Source: Halieaceae bacterium UBA3479 (lineage in GTDB: Bacteria > Pseudomonadota > Gammaproteobacteria > Pseudomonadales > Halieaceae). From it: a DNA stretch of 36,249 bases. The number at the start of each line of letters is the position of its first letter. Position 1 is the first letter of the stretch. Of this stretch, positions 9,724-18,256 are shown one piece after another. The stretch spans positions 6,401-42,649 of the forward strand of contig DFQW01000053.1 of the NCBI GenBank assembly GCA_002377985.1. The letters run 5' to 3'. Under the pieces are notes generated by a model, which was given only the letters and a program-made list of their open reading frames with translations, was not told the origin of the DNA and did not search any database. Both the position numbers and the translations under genes were made by a program.

Positions 9724-11436
9724 CTAATCTGCAGACGCAGGATCCAGCACTTCGCGTAATTCACGCTTGAGAAACTTGCCATTCGCGTTTCTCGGAAGCG
9801 GCTCTGCTAGAAACCACACATACTTGGGAACCTTAAACGCAGCGAGCCGGGAACCCATGTGCTCTCGGAGCCCAGAAGCATCAAGCATCGCGTCAGGCTT
9901 CAAATGCACGGCAACGCCGACTTCCTCACCCAATCTATCGTCAGGCACTGCAAACGCGACCGTTTCCAGAACCGCGGGGTGGGTGTACAGCGCCCCCTCA
10001 ACTTCCGCGCAATATATGTTTTCTCCTCCGCGCAAAATCATGTCTTTTGCACGATCAACCAGATACAGGAACCCGTCCTCATCGAAATAACCGATGTCTC
10101 CGGTGTGTAACCACCCATCGACAATGGTTTCAGCTGTGGCTTCTGGCCGGTTCAAATAACCCTTGATCACCGGCGCGCCTCTCACCAACAGCTCCCCAGC
10201 CTCTCCCACCGGCAGAGACTCGCCCTCTGGATTGACAATTTTGCCTTCAAGCGTCGGGACCAATGGGCCACAGCTTTGCGGGCGCGCTACAAACAAATCG
10301 CCAGTGGTATAGGTACTGATGCCACAGACCTCTGTCATACCATAACCCTGGGCTGGCTTTGCACGCTTGGTCGTCTCGATCACTTTGCCAGGCAGATCCG
10401 GATGCATAGCCGCACCGCCCCCACCCAGAGAATTGAGGCTTGATGTGTCGTAATCCTGAAAATCCGGGTGCGCCAGGAGTTCCCGCGTCATCATCGGAAC
10501 GGCGCTGAGGGTATTAACCTTTTCCTTTTCGATCAATTTAAGCGCCTCAAGCGTATCCCACTTATACATCAGCACGAGCTTTCCGCCGCCGACGGTGCCT
10601 CCCTGCATCACACAATTATTGGCGGTGACATGGAAAAGCGGCGTAGCGACAAGGGATGTTGGTGCCGGTGCAGAGACGGGGGTATCGGGTTTTTCACCGC
10701 GACCCATGGCTTGCGTCGTCGCGAAAATTTGTCCCATTGCGGCCACATTCAGCACGTTGTGTACGCAACCGCGGTGCGTTAATTGCGCGCCCTTGGGGCG
10801 TCCGGTGGTGCCCGAAGTGTAAAAAATACAGGCATCGTCATCGGGATCAATTGGCGTATCAGCGAGCTCCCCCGATGCCGCCACCGCATCGACCCACTGT
10901 ACGCAGGGCACCGCAGGATCCGTATCGCGCACGGCCACAACGCCGAGCTTCGGGAAGTCGGCAGCGATCTCTGCAAAGGTCGCCAATCGGCGATCATCCG
11001 CAATCAACCATTTAGGCTCGGAATCGTTGAGGGCATACGCCATCTCATCTGCGACCCACCAGGCATTCATGCCAACCGCAACGCCCCCGATGGCGATGAT
11101 GCTCCAATAAGCAAAAATCCATTCAGGATAATTTCGCATGGCGATAGCCACGCGATCGCCAGACCCCACGCCTTGACTTCTCAGCCAGGCAGCAAAATTC
11201 GCGACGATCTGCCCGGCTTCGGCATAGGTCCACCGCTCCTCACCGTAAACAATGTACTCTTTATCGCCATAGCTCTGCCCGAGCAACCAGAGATCGCGCA
11301 AGCTACCGGGCGCATGCTTATAGGCTTTAAGTGCATACCCCTCACGCTCGATGGTTGTCACCTCGAGAAATGCACCCGGTGCCGTCACCATCTCCACCGC
11401 CTGGCGGTAATAATCCATGACTTGGTCCGTACCCAT
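9724..11436 (-). CDS. Acyl-CoA ligase (class I adenylate-forming enzyme)
   Basis: A 570-residue AMP-binding enzyme that activates a carboxylic acid to its acyl-CoA through an acyl-adenylate. The P-loop-like motif FYTSGTTGRPKGAQLTHRG, the acyl-binding region AQGYGMTEVCG, the hinge and ribose-binding motif WLHTGDIGYFDEDGFLYLVDRAKDM, and the catalytic-Lys motif PRNANGKFLKRELRE are all present. The start at 11436 is chosen over upstream in-frame starts because AAGGGG lies 8 bp before it and because the family fold begins soon after. It is transcribed divergently from the kinase gene at 11676. It stands 231 bp upstream of the dehydrogenase operon on the same strand. The acid activated cannot be told from sequence; a medium/long or branched fatty acid is plausible from context. 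Confidence 0.92.
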   Translation of the reverse strand: MGTDQVMDYYRQAVEMVTAPGAFLEVTTIEREGYALKAYKHAPGSLRDLWLLGQSYGDKEYIVYGEERWTYAEAGQIVANFAAWLRSQGVGSGDRVAIAMRNYPEWIFAYWSIIAIGGVAVGMNAWWVADEMAYALNDSEPKWLIADDRRLATFAEIAADFPKLGVVAVRDTDPAVPCVQWVDAVAASGELADTPIDPDDDACIFYTSGTTGRPKGAQLTHRGCVHNVLNVAAMGQIFATTQAMGRGEKPDTPVSAPAPTSLVATPLFHVTANNCVMQGGTVGGGKLVLMYKWDTLEALKLIEKEKVNTLSAVPMMTRELLAHPDFQDYDTSSLNSLGGGGAAMHPDLPGKVIETTKRAKPAQGYGMTEVCGISTYTTGDLFVARPQSCGPLVPTLEGKIVNPEGESLPVGEAGELLVRGAPVIKGYLNRPEATAETIVDGWLHTGDIGYFDEDGFLYLVDRAKDMILRGGENIYCAEVEGALYTHPAVLETVAFAVPDDRLGEEVGVAVHLKPDAMLDASGLREHMGSRLAAFKVPKYVWFLAEPLPRNANGKFLKRELREVLDPASAD

Positions 11437-11549
11437 ATGCAATCTGCCCCTTAGTTTTTTTATGGCCGGGATCATCACTGAGATTAGACCCGAAAGCTTG
11501 CGCAAGATACCCTAACGCTGTGACGACAACCAGTTGCCGACGTCTGGGA

Positions 11550-11570
11550 ATTGGCAGGTATAATGCCAAT
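11550..11570 (+). promoter_or_regulatory. Promoter with palindromic operator over the -10 element
   Basis: In the divergent gap 11437-11675, TATAAT (11559-11564) is a perfect -10 hexamer for the kinase gene. TTGCCG at 11534-11539 is a possible -35 at a long 19-bp spacing. A perfect palindrome ATTGGCA-N7-TGCCAAT (11550-11570) is centred on this -10. A protein bound there would block RNA polymerase, so it looks like a repressor site. The regulator is unknown. A separate 10-bp palindrome CTTGCGCAAG lies at 11497-11506. Confidence 0.5.
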
Positions 11571-11675
11571 AGCGGTGGCGGTATTCCAGCCCATTCGCTG
11601 CACTCACGAAGCGCGTGCAATCCGGCTACCCCATCCCCTGCCGGTACCTGCCGTATGGAACGCAAGAGGACCACA

Positions 11676-12692
11676 ATGAGCGCACAAGACCTCGACTTGA
11701 CTCATCTGGAGCCCTGGCTCCGCGAGCAAATTCCAAGCCTCGATGGGGCACTAACCGCGGAAAAATTCGCAGGGGGGCAATCAAATCCGACCTTCAAGCT
11801 CATCGCGGGTGATGCGCATTACGTGCTACGGCGCAAGCCGCCGGGCGAGCTACTGGCCTCGGCCCATGCTGTTGATAGGGAGTTTAAGGTGCTCGACGCG
11901 CTGCGTGATACCGCCGTGCCAGTCCCCAATGCTGTTGCCTTATGCACTGACGATAATGTGATTGGTTCGATGTTCTACGTGATGGAACACCTCGAGGGAC
12001 GAATTTTTTGGGATCCGGCGGTACCTGAGGTAAGCAACGTCGAGCGAGCCGCGATATATGACCAGATGAACAGCGTGTTGGCTGCATTGCACTGCGTGGA
12101 TGTGAATGCCGTCGGCCTTGCGGACTATGGTAAACCGGGCAACTACTATGCGCGCCAAATAGGCCGCTGGACCAAACAATACCGCGCCTCGGAGACAGAG
12201 GTCGTGCCGGACATGGAAGCGCTCATCGATTGGTTACCCAGCCATATTCCCGAAGGTGGGGAGACGGTGACGCTGGTGCATGGCGACTATCGACTCGACA
12301 ACATGATTTTTCACCCGACAGAACCCCGAATCATTGGCATTCTGGACTGGGAACTCTCGACTCTGGGTGACCCCCTGGCTGACCTTGCCTACCAGCTTAT
12401 GGCCTGGCGATTTCCAAGAGAGGGTGGCATTGCGGGTCTGGAAGGACTGGACCGGTCCTCATTGGGATTGCCTTCGGATGAGGAGTACATCGCCGCTTAT
12501 TGTCAACGAACAGGACGCGACGGTATCGACAACTGGCCTTTCTACATGGCGTTTTGCTTCTTCAGAATCGCCGCCATACTCCAGGGCATCAAAAAACGCG
12601 CGCAAATCGGTACGGCTTCAAGCGCCGAGGCCGACAGCCGCGCCATCATGGTCGGGCCGCTGGCCGCGCTAGGCGCTGCTTGCATTCCTTGA
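11676..12692 (+). CDS. APH-type phosphotransferase, ACAD10/11-kinase-like
   Basis: A 338-residue protein of the aminoglycoside phosphotransferase/choline kinase fold. The start of the domain (EKFAGGQSNPTFKL), the nucleotide-binding YVLRRKPPGELLASAH, the catalytic loop VHGDYRLDNMIFH and the metal-binding ILDWELSTLGDPLADLAY are all typical of the subfamily that is fused to acyl-CoA dehydrogenase in animal ACAD10/11. Related stand-alone bacterial kinases such as LvaA of Pseudomonas putida phosphorylate 4-hydroxyacyl-CoA. A drug-resistance role is unlikely given the neighbours. The start at 11676 is supported by AGAGGA 5 bp before it; a much longer in-frame reading from 11520 lacks homology. It is divergent from an acyl-CoA ligase and converges with the patatin gene, 16 bp apart. 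Confidence 0.88.
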   Translation: MSAQDLDLTHLEPWLREQIPSLDGALTAEKFAGGQSNPTFKLIAGDAHYVLRRKPPGELLASAHAVDREFKVLDALRDTAVPVPNAVALCTDDNVIGSMFYVMEHLEGRIFWDPAVPEVSNVERAAIYDQMNSVLAALHCVDVNAVGLADYGKPGNYYARQIGRWTKQYRASETEVVPDMEALIDWLPSHIPEGGETVTLVHGDYRLDNMIFHPTEPRIIGILDWELSTLGDPLADLAYQLMAWRFPREGGIAGLEGLDRSSLGLPSDEEYIAAYCQRTGRDGIDNWPFYMAFCFFRIAAILQGIKKRAQIGTASSAEADSRAIMVGPLAALGAACIP

Positions 12693-12708
12693 TTCGCTGC
12701 CCGGGCAA

Positions 12709-14337
12709 TCAGGCGGCGGAACTCTTAACGCGAGCGCGCGCTCCCGTCACCCCGCCACCCGCTTTCGCAGTGGAACTGGGCCGGGTTTTGGTCACCCGCT
12801 GCCCAGTGGCCGTTCGTAAAGACTTCATTTGTGCGGCCGTCGGCGGCGGCCTGCGTCGGGAACTTTTAGGCCGCCGATAGGTACCGGGAGCCGGCCTGAG
12901 ATCCCCGTACTCGAATCGGTGCAAAATCTCTTCCAATGTTCTGGAAATTTGTGTGCAGCGCCTAATGGATTCAAGTCTGCTGAAGGTGGCATGCTGACCC
13001 TCCCGCACCAGCAACCGCAACTCATCTGCGCTCGGTTGGCTGATGAGCTTGAGGGGATTCTGGGGTCGAAATTTGGGCACGATATTGATATCACCCGAGT
13101 ATTCCTGATCAAGTAACGCATGAATACTGTGCAGCATCATATTGAATTTTGGCCAATTGTCGCCATACCTTTTCGCGACCCCTCGGTAAAAATTGAGCAC
13201 TTCCCGACCTATACCCACCCCCAATGATGACGCCGCACGCCGAACTGGACGTGCGCGCTCATCACGGGGCAAAAAGGCGCGAGCGATCGGATTGACCATG
13301 CTGACGATGTAATGGTTCGTCGAGAACAGCCGAGAGAGTCGCTTTGCAGGCAGGTCGTCCGCCACAGAGCCATCCACCCACCGGCGCGCCGGGAGGTAGG
13401 GCTGAGGCTCACCTTTTTCGTTCTTTGCCTTCAACATCACGGGCGGAAAAACCCCGGGAATCGCGCAGGAAGCCATGACCGCAGAGCGCAGATACACATT
13501 GGGTGACGACACCGCGTTCAGAAGGCGTGAGCGCTGATGCGGCTCAGCCGGGGCAACGGTAATGCTGATCTGACGACCGGTCCTGGCATAGGCTTCTGCA
13601 AAAGTGAGGTCCGGAATGATCGCCGCTATGAGCTGCTCCGTATTTTCGGCGGTAAAACGCACACCTGCACCGGTTACCCATCTACGAATCAGGCCAGCGG
13701 GATCGCTTCCACCGGATTCAAGCAATGTGATGAAATCAAGGCGCTGCAACTCCTCATCGCTGTGAGTCCCCAGCGTAGCCGCCACAATCGAGCCAGCGCT
13801 CGAACCCGATATTACCCGAGGCAACAAGCCATGCCTGAGCAACTCGGTGACAACACCCACGTGCAGAAACCCCAGTACGCCACCACCACTCAGCATTAGC
13901 GCTGAGCGGCCGTAACAGACATTGCTCCGGTAGAAAAAGTCCAGTTTTTGCTGAATCGGAATGATCTCATCAGGCAGTTCTGCCAACAGCCTCAGCGCGT
14001 CGTCAATCTCCTGAATGTACTGCTCTATCAGCACCTTGGTCCCCGACTTCGCCTGCCGGTAGAGGACGCTTTTGCCCATTCCACCCATATTGCCGTGGAT
14101 GCCCTCATTAAGCGCATAGAGCAATCCGGACCAGTCTTTTTGCTTACGGTATTTGCGCAATCGGTCCAACCGATACCTTATTTGCGCATGATCGTAGAGA
14201 TCTGAGGGTTCTTCCTTGCGCCAAGTAGCCATGCCACTCGCCGCATCATGTGCCGCTGCGGCCAACAACCACTCTTCGTAGGATTGCGCGAGATCCATGT
14301 CTCGCTCGTACTGCCGTAACTCTGATTTAGCCGTCAA
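12709..14337 (-). CDS. DUF3336 and patatin-like phospholipase
   Basis: A 542-residue protein. The N-terminal part (about 1-140) fits the DUF3336 region found before patatin domains in SDP1/TGL-type lipases. The patatin domain shows the oxyanion loop GGGVLG (151-156), the nucleophile elbow GSSAG (178-182, Ser180) and the dyad Asp in RWVDGS (D322). It is expected to hydrolyse acyl esters of glycerolipids and release fatty acids, which would feed the adjoining acyl-CoA synthetases. The last 50 or so residues are very rich in Arg, Lys, Ser, Thr, Pro and Ala and probably disordered; they could bind membrane phosphate groups or nucleic acid, which is speculation. No signal peptide is seen, so it is probably cytoplasmic or membrane-peripheral. 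Confidence 0.9.
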   Translation of the reverse strand: MTAKSELRQYERDMDLAQSYEEWLLAAAAHDAASGMATWRKEEPSDLYDHAQIRYRLDRLRKYRKQKDWSGLLYALNEGIHGNMGGMGKSVLYRQAKSGTKVLIEQYIQEIDDALRLLAELPDEIIPIQQKLDFFYRSNVCYGRSALMLSGGGVLGFLHVGVVTELLRHGLLPRVISGSSAGSIVAATLGTHSDEELQRLDFITLLESGGSDPAGLIRRWVTGAGVRFTAENTEQLIAAIIPDLTFAEAYARTGRQISITVAPAEPHQRSRLLNAVSSPNVYLRSAVMASCAIPGVFPPVMLKAKNEKGEPQPYLPARRWVDGSVADDLPAKRLSRLFSTNHYIVSMVNPIARAFLPRDERARPVRRAASSLGVGIGREVLNFYRGVAKRYGDNWPKFNMMLHSIHALLDQEYSGDINIVPKFRPQNPLKLISQPSADELRLLVREGQHATFSRLESIRRCTQISRTLEEILHRFEYGDLRPAPGTYRRPKSSRRRPPPTAAQMKSLRTATGQRVTKTRPSSTAKAGGGVTGARARVKSSAA

Positions 14338-14431
14338 CTACCACTACCTCGCCATTGAAGTCTGTTAACGCTTTCGCAGCTATCAGCATAGAGCCTCATC
14401 GCCGCGGGGGCCAGCTTGACATTTTATTGCT

Positions 14432-15961
14432 TCACAGGGCAGCGCGGTACGCGTCCTGCAAGTGCCGCTTATAGAGCTTGCCATTATCCATACGCGGCAG
14501 CTCCTGTAGAAAATCGATCCGCCGCGGGACTTTAACGCCAGATAGACGCTCCCGCATCCAGAGAGAGAGCTCTTCGGCGGTCTCCTCGGTCGCGTCATCC
14601 CACTGCATAGGCTGCACCACCGCGACCACCTCCTCCCCGAACTCTGGATGAGGCACGCCAAAAACCGCGACGTCGGCTACTTTGTCATGGGTGATTAGCA
14701 GCCCCTCGATTTCTGCTGGATACACATTGACCCCACCGGTAATAATGGTGAAGTTTTTGCGGTCGGTGAGATAAAGAAACCCCTCCTCGTCAAGGTAACC
14801 GACATCCCCCATGGTGCTCCAGCCCTGCTCGTTGAAGGCTTCGCGGGTCTTCTCGGGCTCGTCAAAGTATTCAAAGGGCCTGCTGTCGGCGAAATAAACA
14901 TCGCCGACCTCCCCCGGACCCAGCACCTCTCCATTTTCGCCCAGGATGCGCGGCTGTCCAATGATGGCCTGCCCCACGGATCCCTTGTGCGTCAGCCAGT
15001 TTGCCGAGTCGATGATGGTGAAGCCATTACCCTCACTGCCCGAGTAATACTCAACAATTACGGGCCCCCACCAATTAATCATGGCCTCTTTCACATCGAT
15101 TGGACACGGCGCCGCAGCGTGGATCGCGCACTTCATGGAACTGAGGTCGAACCGGTTGCGCTCCGCCTCAGTCAACTTGAGCATGCGCACAAACATGATG
15201 GGTACCCACTGGCTGTGGGTTGCCTTATACCGTTCGATGAGCGCCAGGGACTGCACCGGATCAAAATGTTCCATGATGATGGACGTGCCGCCCAGACCGA
15301 GAACCATAAGGTTATAGTGCAGCGGGGCCGCGTGGTATAGCGGCGCCGGCGACAGATAGACCGTATCTACCCCAAACCCAAAAAACGCGCCCACGCTACC
15401 CGCCATTGGGTGATCGGCATGAATACTCTCCGCGTGTGGCCGCCAATAGACACCCTTGGGCTTACCCGTCGTGCCTGAAGAGTAGAGCATCGGCGCTCCC
15501 AGAAATTCGTCGCCAATTGGCGTGGCGGGCACCTGTTCCCAATGTGCTTCAAGCGGTTCAAAGCCGGCAATCTCCCCGCCGACCGACAAACATCTCCCCA
15601 GCCCGCCAGCGGCCGCCGCAGCCGCCGTGGCGACCTCCGCCAGACTCGCAGACGCAATGAATAGCTTGGCTTTGCAGTTGGTAATGATGTACGCCGTTTC
15701 GTCTTGCTTGAGATGGGTGCTGATGGGCGTGAAGATCACCCCGGCTCTAAGCGCCCCCTGGGCGACCTGCAGAAACTCCGCGCAATTTTTCATCATGATC
15801 GCAATGTGATCGCCGCGCTGAATACCCGAGTCTCTTAAAAGGTGCGCAATCTGATTAGAACGTCGATCCAGCTCACCATAGGTCACGATTTCGCCCGAAT
15901 TAGCCATGATGTAAGCGGGCCGGTCGGGGGTTTCATTTGCGTAGGCGGAAAAATGCGGCAT
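14432..15961 (-). CDS. Acyl-CoA synthetase (AMP-forming)
   Basis: A 509-residue adenylate-forming enzyme. Motifs in order are [20 protein letters not shown], the acyl/AMP-binding region [41 protein letters not shown] with [13 protein letters not shown], and the catalytic Lys in [14 protein letters not shown]. The extended YSGSEGNG motif resembles FadD-type synthetases of the fatty acid and sterol side-chain pathways, but the substrate remains open. It shares the strand of the patatin gene, with a 94-bp gap to it. A release-then-activate pair is plausible. It is divergent from the D-glutamate-cyclase operon, with only 55 bp between the two starts, so the promoters must overlap. Confidence 0.92.
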   Translation of the reverse strand: MPHFSAYANETPDRPAYIMANSGEIVTYGELDRRSNQIAHLLRDSGIQRGDHIAIMMKNCAEFLQVAQGALRAGVIFTPISTHLKQDETAYIITNCKAKLFIASASLAEVATAAAAAAGGLGRCLSVGGEIAGFEPLEAHWEQVPATPIGDEFLGAPMLYSSGTTGKPKGVYWRPHAESIHADHPMAGSVGAFFGFGVDTVYLSPAPLYHAAPLHYNLMVLGLGGTSIIMEHFDPVQSLALIERYKATHSQWVPIMFVRMLKLTEAERNRFDLSSMKCAIHAAAPCPIDVKEAMINWWGPVIVEYYSGSEGNGFTIIDSANWLTHKGSVGQAIIGQPRILGENGEVLGPGEVGDVYFADSRPFEYFDEPEKTREAFNEQGWSTMGDVGYLDEEGFLYLTDRKNFTIITGGVNVYPAEIEGLLITHDKVADVAVFGVPHPEFGEEVVAVVQPMQWDDATEETAEELSLWMRERLSGVKVPRRIDFLQELPRMDNGKLYKRHLQDAYRAAL

Positions 15962-15973
15962 GGACTTTCTCTT

Positions 15974-16002
15974 TTGGGATTATGATGCGTCAACACTATA
16001 CA
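15974..16002 (+). promoter_or_regulatory. Promoter of the D-glutamate/5-oxoproline operon
   Basis: TTGGGA (15974-15979) and TATACA (15997-16002) are separated by exactly 17 bp, with four matches each to the sigma-70 hexamers. Transcription would begin near 16009, giving a leader of only about 8 nt before the ATG at 16017. The bases 15995-16000 read TATAGT on the minus strand, so the same AT-rich patch may also serve the divergent acyl-CoA synthetase. Confidence 0.45.
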
Positions 16003-16016
16003 TTTTCAGAATTAAG

Positions 16017-16814
16017 ATGGTAGCAGCAGAACCCAAAGCAACGGGCAAAACTATTCGAGCGCGATGCAGAGACGGCAGTCTCGGGACGCAGACATCAGGA
16101 CTCGCGCCCGGATACGTTCAAGCCAACATCGTGATACTGCCTGCGGCTCAGGCCAACCATTTCCAGACATTTTGCCAGCGCAATCCCCGCCCCTGTCCGT
16201 TACTGGCCATGAGCCCGGAACCCGGAGTACCGACCTTGCCTGAGCTGGGTGACGATATCGACATTCGGGTCGACCTGCCAAAATATCGCGTGTGGCGTGA
16301 CGGGATTGCGGCGGAGCAAGTGGCTGATATTTCTGAACTCTGGCAGCCCGACTGGACAGCTTTTGCGCTTGGCTGCTCTTTCTCTTTTGAAGAGGCGTTA
16401 TTAGACGCAGGGATAGAGATACGCAATATTACGGAAGGTGTTAACGTCCCGATGTACATCACACAGATACCGTGCGCATCCGCAGGACCGTTTGCGGGTA
16501 ATATGGTAGTCAGCATGCGGCCAATGGCCCCCTCGGACGCCATCCGAGCCATACAGATTTGCTCACGCTTTCCCTCGGTTCATGGCGCCCCCGTCCACCT
16601 CGGAGATCCCAGCCAAATTGGCATCGCTGATCTGAGCAGACCAGATTTCGGGGCAGCTGTATCTGTGAAGAAATCGGAAATACCGCTTTTCTGGGCCTGC
16701 GGCGTTACACCGCAGGTCGCCCTGCAGGCGGCGAAACTACCGCTTGCCGTGACCCATGAACCGGGGCATATGCTTGTCACTGATTTAAAAAATACCGACC
16801 TGGCGATCTTTTAA
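16017..16814 (+). CDS. DUF1445 (UPF0317) protein, D-glutamate cyclase N-terminal-type
   Basis: A 265-residue protein of the UPF0317/DUF1445 family, often annotated putative hydro-lyase. Family motifs are clear: [63 protein letters not shown] and [12 protein letters not shown] near the end. In vertebrate DGLUCY this domain is the N-terminal half, fused to a DUF4392 half; the whole protein interconverts D-glutamate and 5-oxo-D-proline. The DUF4392 half is encoded four genes downstream. The start at 16017 is chosen over an in-frame ATG at 15960 that would overlap the divergent gene and lie upstream of the promoter. No Shine-Dalgarno is seen. Its stop overlaps the pxpA start in TAATG. A D-glutamate cyclase subunit is likely but unproven for the bacterial protein. 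Confidence 0.87.
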   Translation: MVAAEPKATGKTIRARCRDGSLGTQTSGLAPGYVQANIVILPAAQANHFQTFCQRNPRPCPLLAMSPEPGVPTLPELGDDIDIRVDLPKYRVWRDGIAAEQVADISELWQPDWTAFALGCSFSFEEALLDAGIEIRNITEGVNVPMYITQIPCASAGPFAGNMVVSMRPMAPSDAIRAIQICSRFPSVHGAPVHLGDPSQIGIADLSRPDFGAAVSVKKSEIPLFWACGVTPQVALQAAKLPLAVTHEPGHMLVTDLKNTDLAIF

Positions 16815-17554
16815 TGACACAACGACTGATACTGAACTGCGATATGGGAGAAAGCTACGGCGCGTGGACCATGGGCGATGACGAGACCATCATGCCACTG
16901 ATCGACGCGGCCAATATTGCCTGCGGCGGGCATGCCGGCGATCCCGGAACCATGCGTCGCTGCGTAACTATGGCGCGCCGGCACAATAAGGAAATCGGGG
17001 CCCATGTATCCTATCCGGATCTTCAGGGCTTCGGACGCAGAGCAATGGATATTCGAGGCGCCGAGTTAATCGATTTAATTCACCACCAAATTGGCGGACT
17101 GGACGGGATTGCGCGAACTCACGGAACTCGGGTGAGCTTTGTAAAACCGCATGGAGCGCTTTATCACGCGATGCTGGATGATCAGCAGATTCTGAGTGAT
17201 GTCATGAGGGCAGTCGCAAGTTGGCACGCCGACCTGTCGCTAGTAGTTCTGGCAACGCCCCGCGACAGAAAAACTATTCAACTCGCCATCGAGCACGGAT
17301 TAACGCTCCGCTACGAGGCCTTTGCGGATCGAGGCTATACCAGTCGAGGACTCCTCATCCCGCGCGATAAGCCGGGAGCGCTGCTGACAGTAGAAGAAGC
17401 GACAAACCAAGCTACGGCCATTGCGAATAACAATCTGAGAACGCCCAAGGGAAAGCGTATCCCCGTCAGCGCTGATACACTTTGCATCCACAGCGACTCG
17501 CCCGGCGCCGTAAAAATGATCAGGGCTATTCGCAGCGCACTGGAAAAAATGTGA
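16814..17554 (+). CDS. pxpA: 5-oxoprolinase subunit PxpA (LamB/YcsF family)
   Basis: A 246-residue LamB/YcsF-family protein. Diagnostic segments are ILNCDMGESYGAW at the start, DAANIACGGHAGDP, IGAHVSYPDLQGFGRR, VKPHGALYH, EAFADRGYTSRG and VSADTLCIHSDSP. PxpA works with PxpB and PxpC as the prokaryotic ATP-dependent 5-oxoprolinase, opening the lactam to glutamate. All three genes stand in order here. The ATG overlaps the stop of the preceding gene by one base, and the next gene starts at the very next base after its stop, so coupled translation in one operon is very likely. Confidence 0.95.
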   Translation: MTQRLILNCDMGESYGAWTMGDDETIMPLIDAANIACGGHAGDPGTMRRCVTMARRHNKEIGAHVSYPDLQGFGRRAMDIRGAELIDLIHHQIGGLDGIARTHGTRVSFVKPHGALYHAMLDDQQILSDVMRAVASWHADLSLVVLATPRDRKTIQLAIEHGLTLRYEAFADRGYTSRGLLIPRDKPGALLTVEEATNQATAIANNNLRTPKGKRIPVSADTLCIHSDSPGAVKMIRAIRSALEKM

Positions 17555-18256
17555 ATGGCATTCGCTGTAGGTCCGGCGGGTAATCTGGGGTTGCGTCTGG
17601 TGTTTTCCAAAACACCCGAGCCGTCCCTGACCTATGGATTACTCTCTATTCAAGCCGCGGCGAAACAGGCATTTTCAGACTCCCTCATTGATAGCATTGT
17701 TGGCTACACCACGTTAACCCTTTTTTTCCGACCATTAGTGCTGGACAGAGAGCGCGCGCAGCGCTGGCTGGAGGAACAGGCAGAACAGATAGGTAGCCTC
17801 GCGGACGCTCTGGCCACGAGTTGCAGAACTGTCACCCTTCCGGTGCTCTATCACCCCAGCGTCGCTCCAGATCTGGAGTGGCTGGCCGAGCATCAGAATC
17901 TGAGCGTAGATAATGTCATAGAGCGACATAGCAAAACGCCCTACTTTGCTTACGCCACAGGGTTTGCTCCAGGATTTTGCTACCTCGGCACTGTGGACGA
18001 GCGCTTGGCCACTCCCAGATTGAGTACCCCGCGGGCAAATGTACCCGCCGGCGCGGTCGCCGTAGCCGATCGGCAAACGGCAGTTTACCCGTGCGCGTCT
18101 CCGGGCGGCTGGCGACTGATCGGAGCTTGTCCGACACCGCTTTTTGATTTGCACTCAGACCCGGCGGCTCTTCTCTCCGTTGGCGATACCGTCAAGTTTG
18201 AGCCGATCTCGATGGATGACTTCAGGACCCTGCAAGCCCGACAGGATAAAGCGTGA
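17555..18256 (+). CDS. pxpB: 5-oxoprolinase subunit PxpB (KipI family)
   Basis: A 233-residue protein of the KipI/allophanate-hydrolase subunit 1 family. The N-terminal domain carries the strand SIVGYTTLTLFF. The C-terminal cyclophilin-like domain has YATGFAPGFCYLGT, LATPRLSTPRANVPAGAVAV, YPCASPGGWRLIG and PLFDLHSDPAALLSVGD. It forms the catalytic complex with PxpC. The ATG follows the pxpA stop with no gap, and the 3' end overlaps pxpC by 4 bp (GTGA). The 25 or so residues before the first conserved strand (PSLTYGLLSI) are longer than in many homologues, so the start is less certain than the rest. The KipI name refers to a sporulation-kinase inhibitor of Bacillus; in this context the oxoprolinase role is preferred. 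Confidence 0.92.
   Translation: MAFAVGPAGNLGLRLVFSKTPEPSLTYGLLSIQAAAKQAFSDSLIDSIVGYTTLTLFFRPLVLDRERAQRWLEEQAEQIGSLADALATSCRTVTLPVLYHPSVAPDLEWLAEHQNLSVDNVIERHSKTPYFAYATGFAPGFCYLGTVDERLATPRLSTPRANVPAGAVAVADRQTAVYPCASPGGWRLIGACPTPLFDLHSDPAALLSVGDTVKFEPISMDDFRTLQARQDKA

Noticed and set aside
11497..11506. CTTGCGCAAG as an operator
   Set aside because: A 10-bp palindrome alone is too short to support a call, and no promoter element lines up with it.
11520..11675. A 52-residue N-terminal extension of the APH-type kinase
   Set aside because: The stretch covers the promoter and palindrome and has no family similarity. The ATG at 11676 has a good ribosome-binding site.
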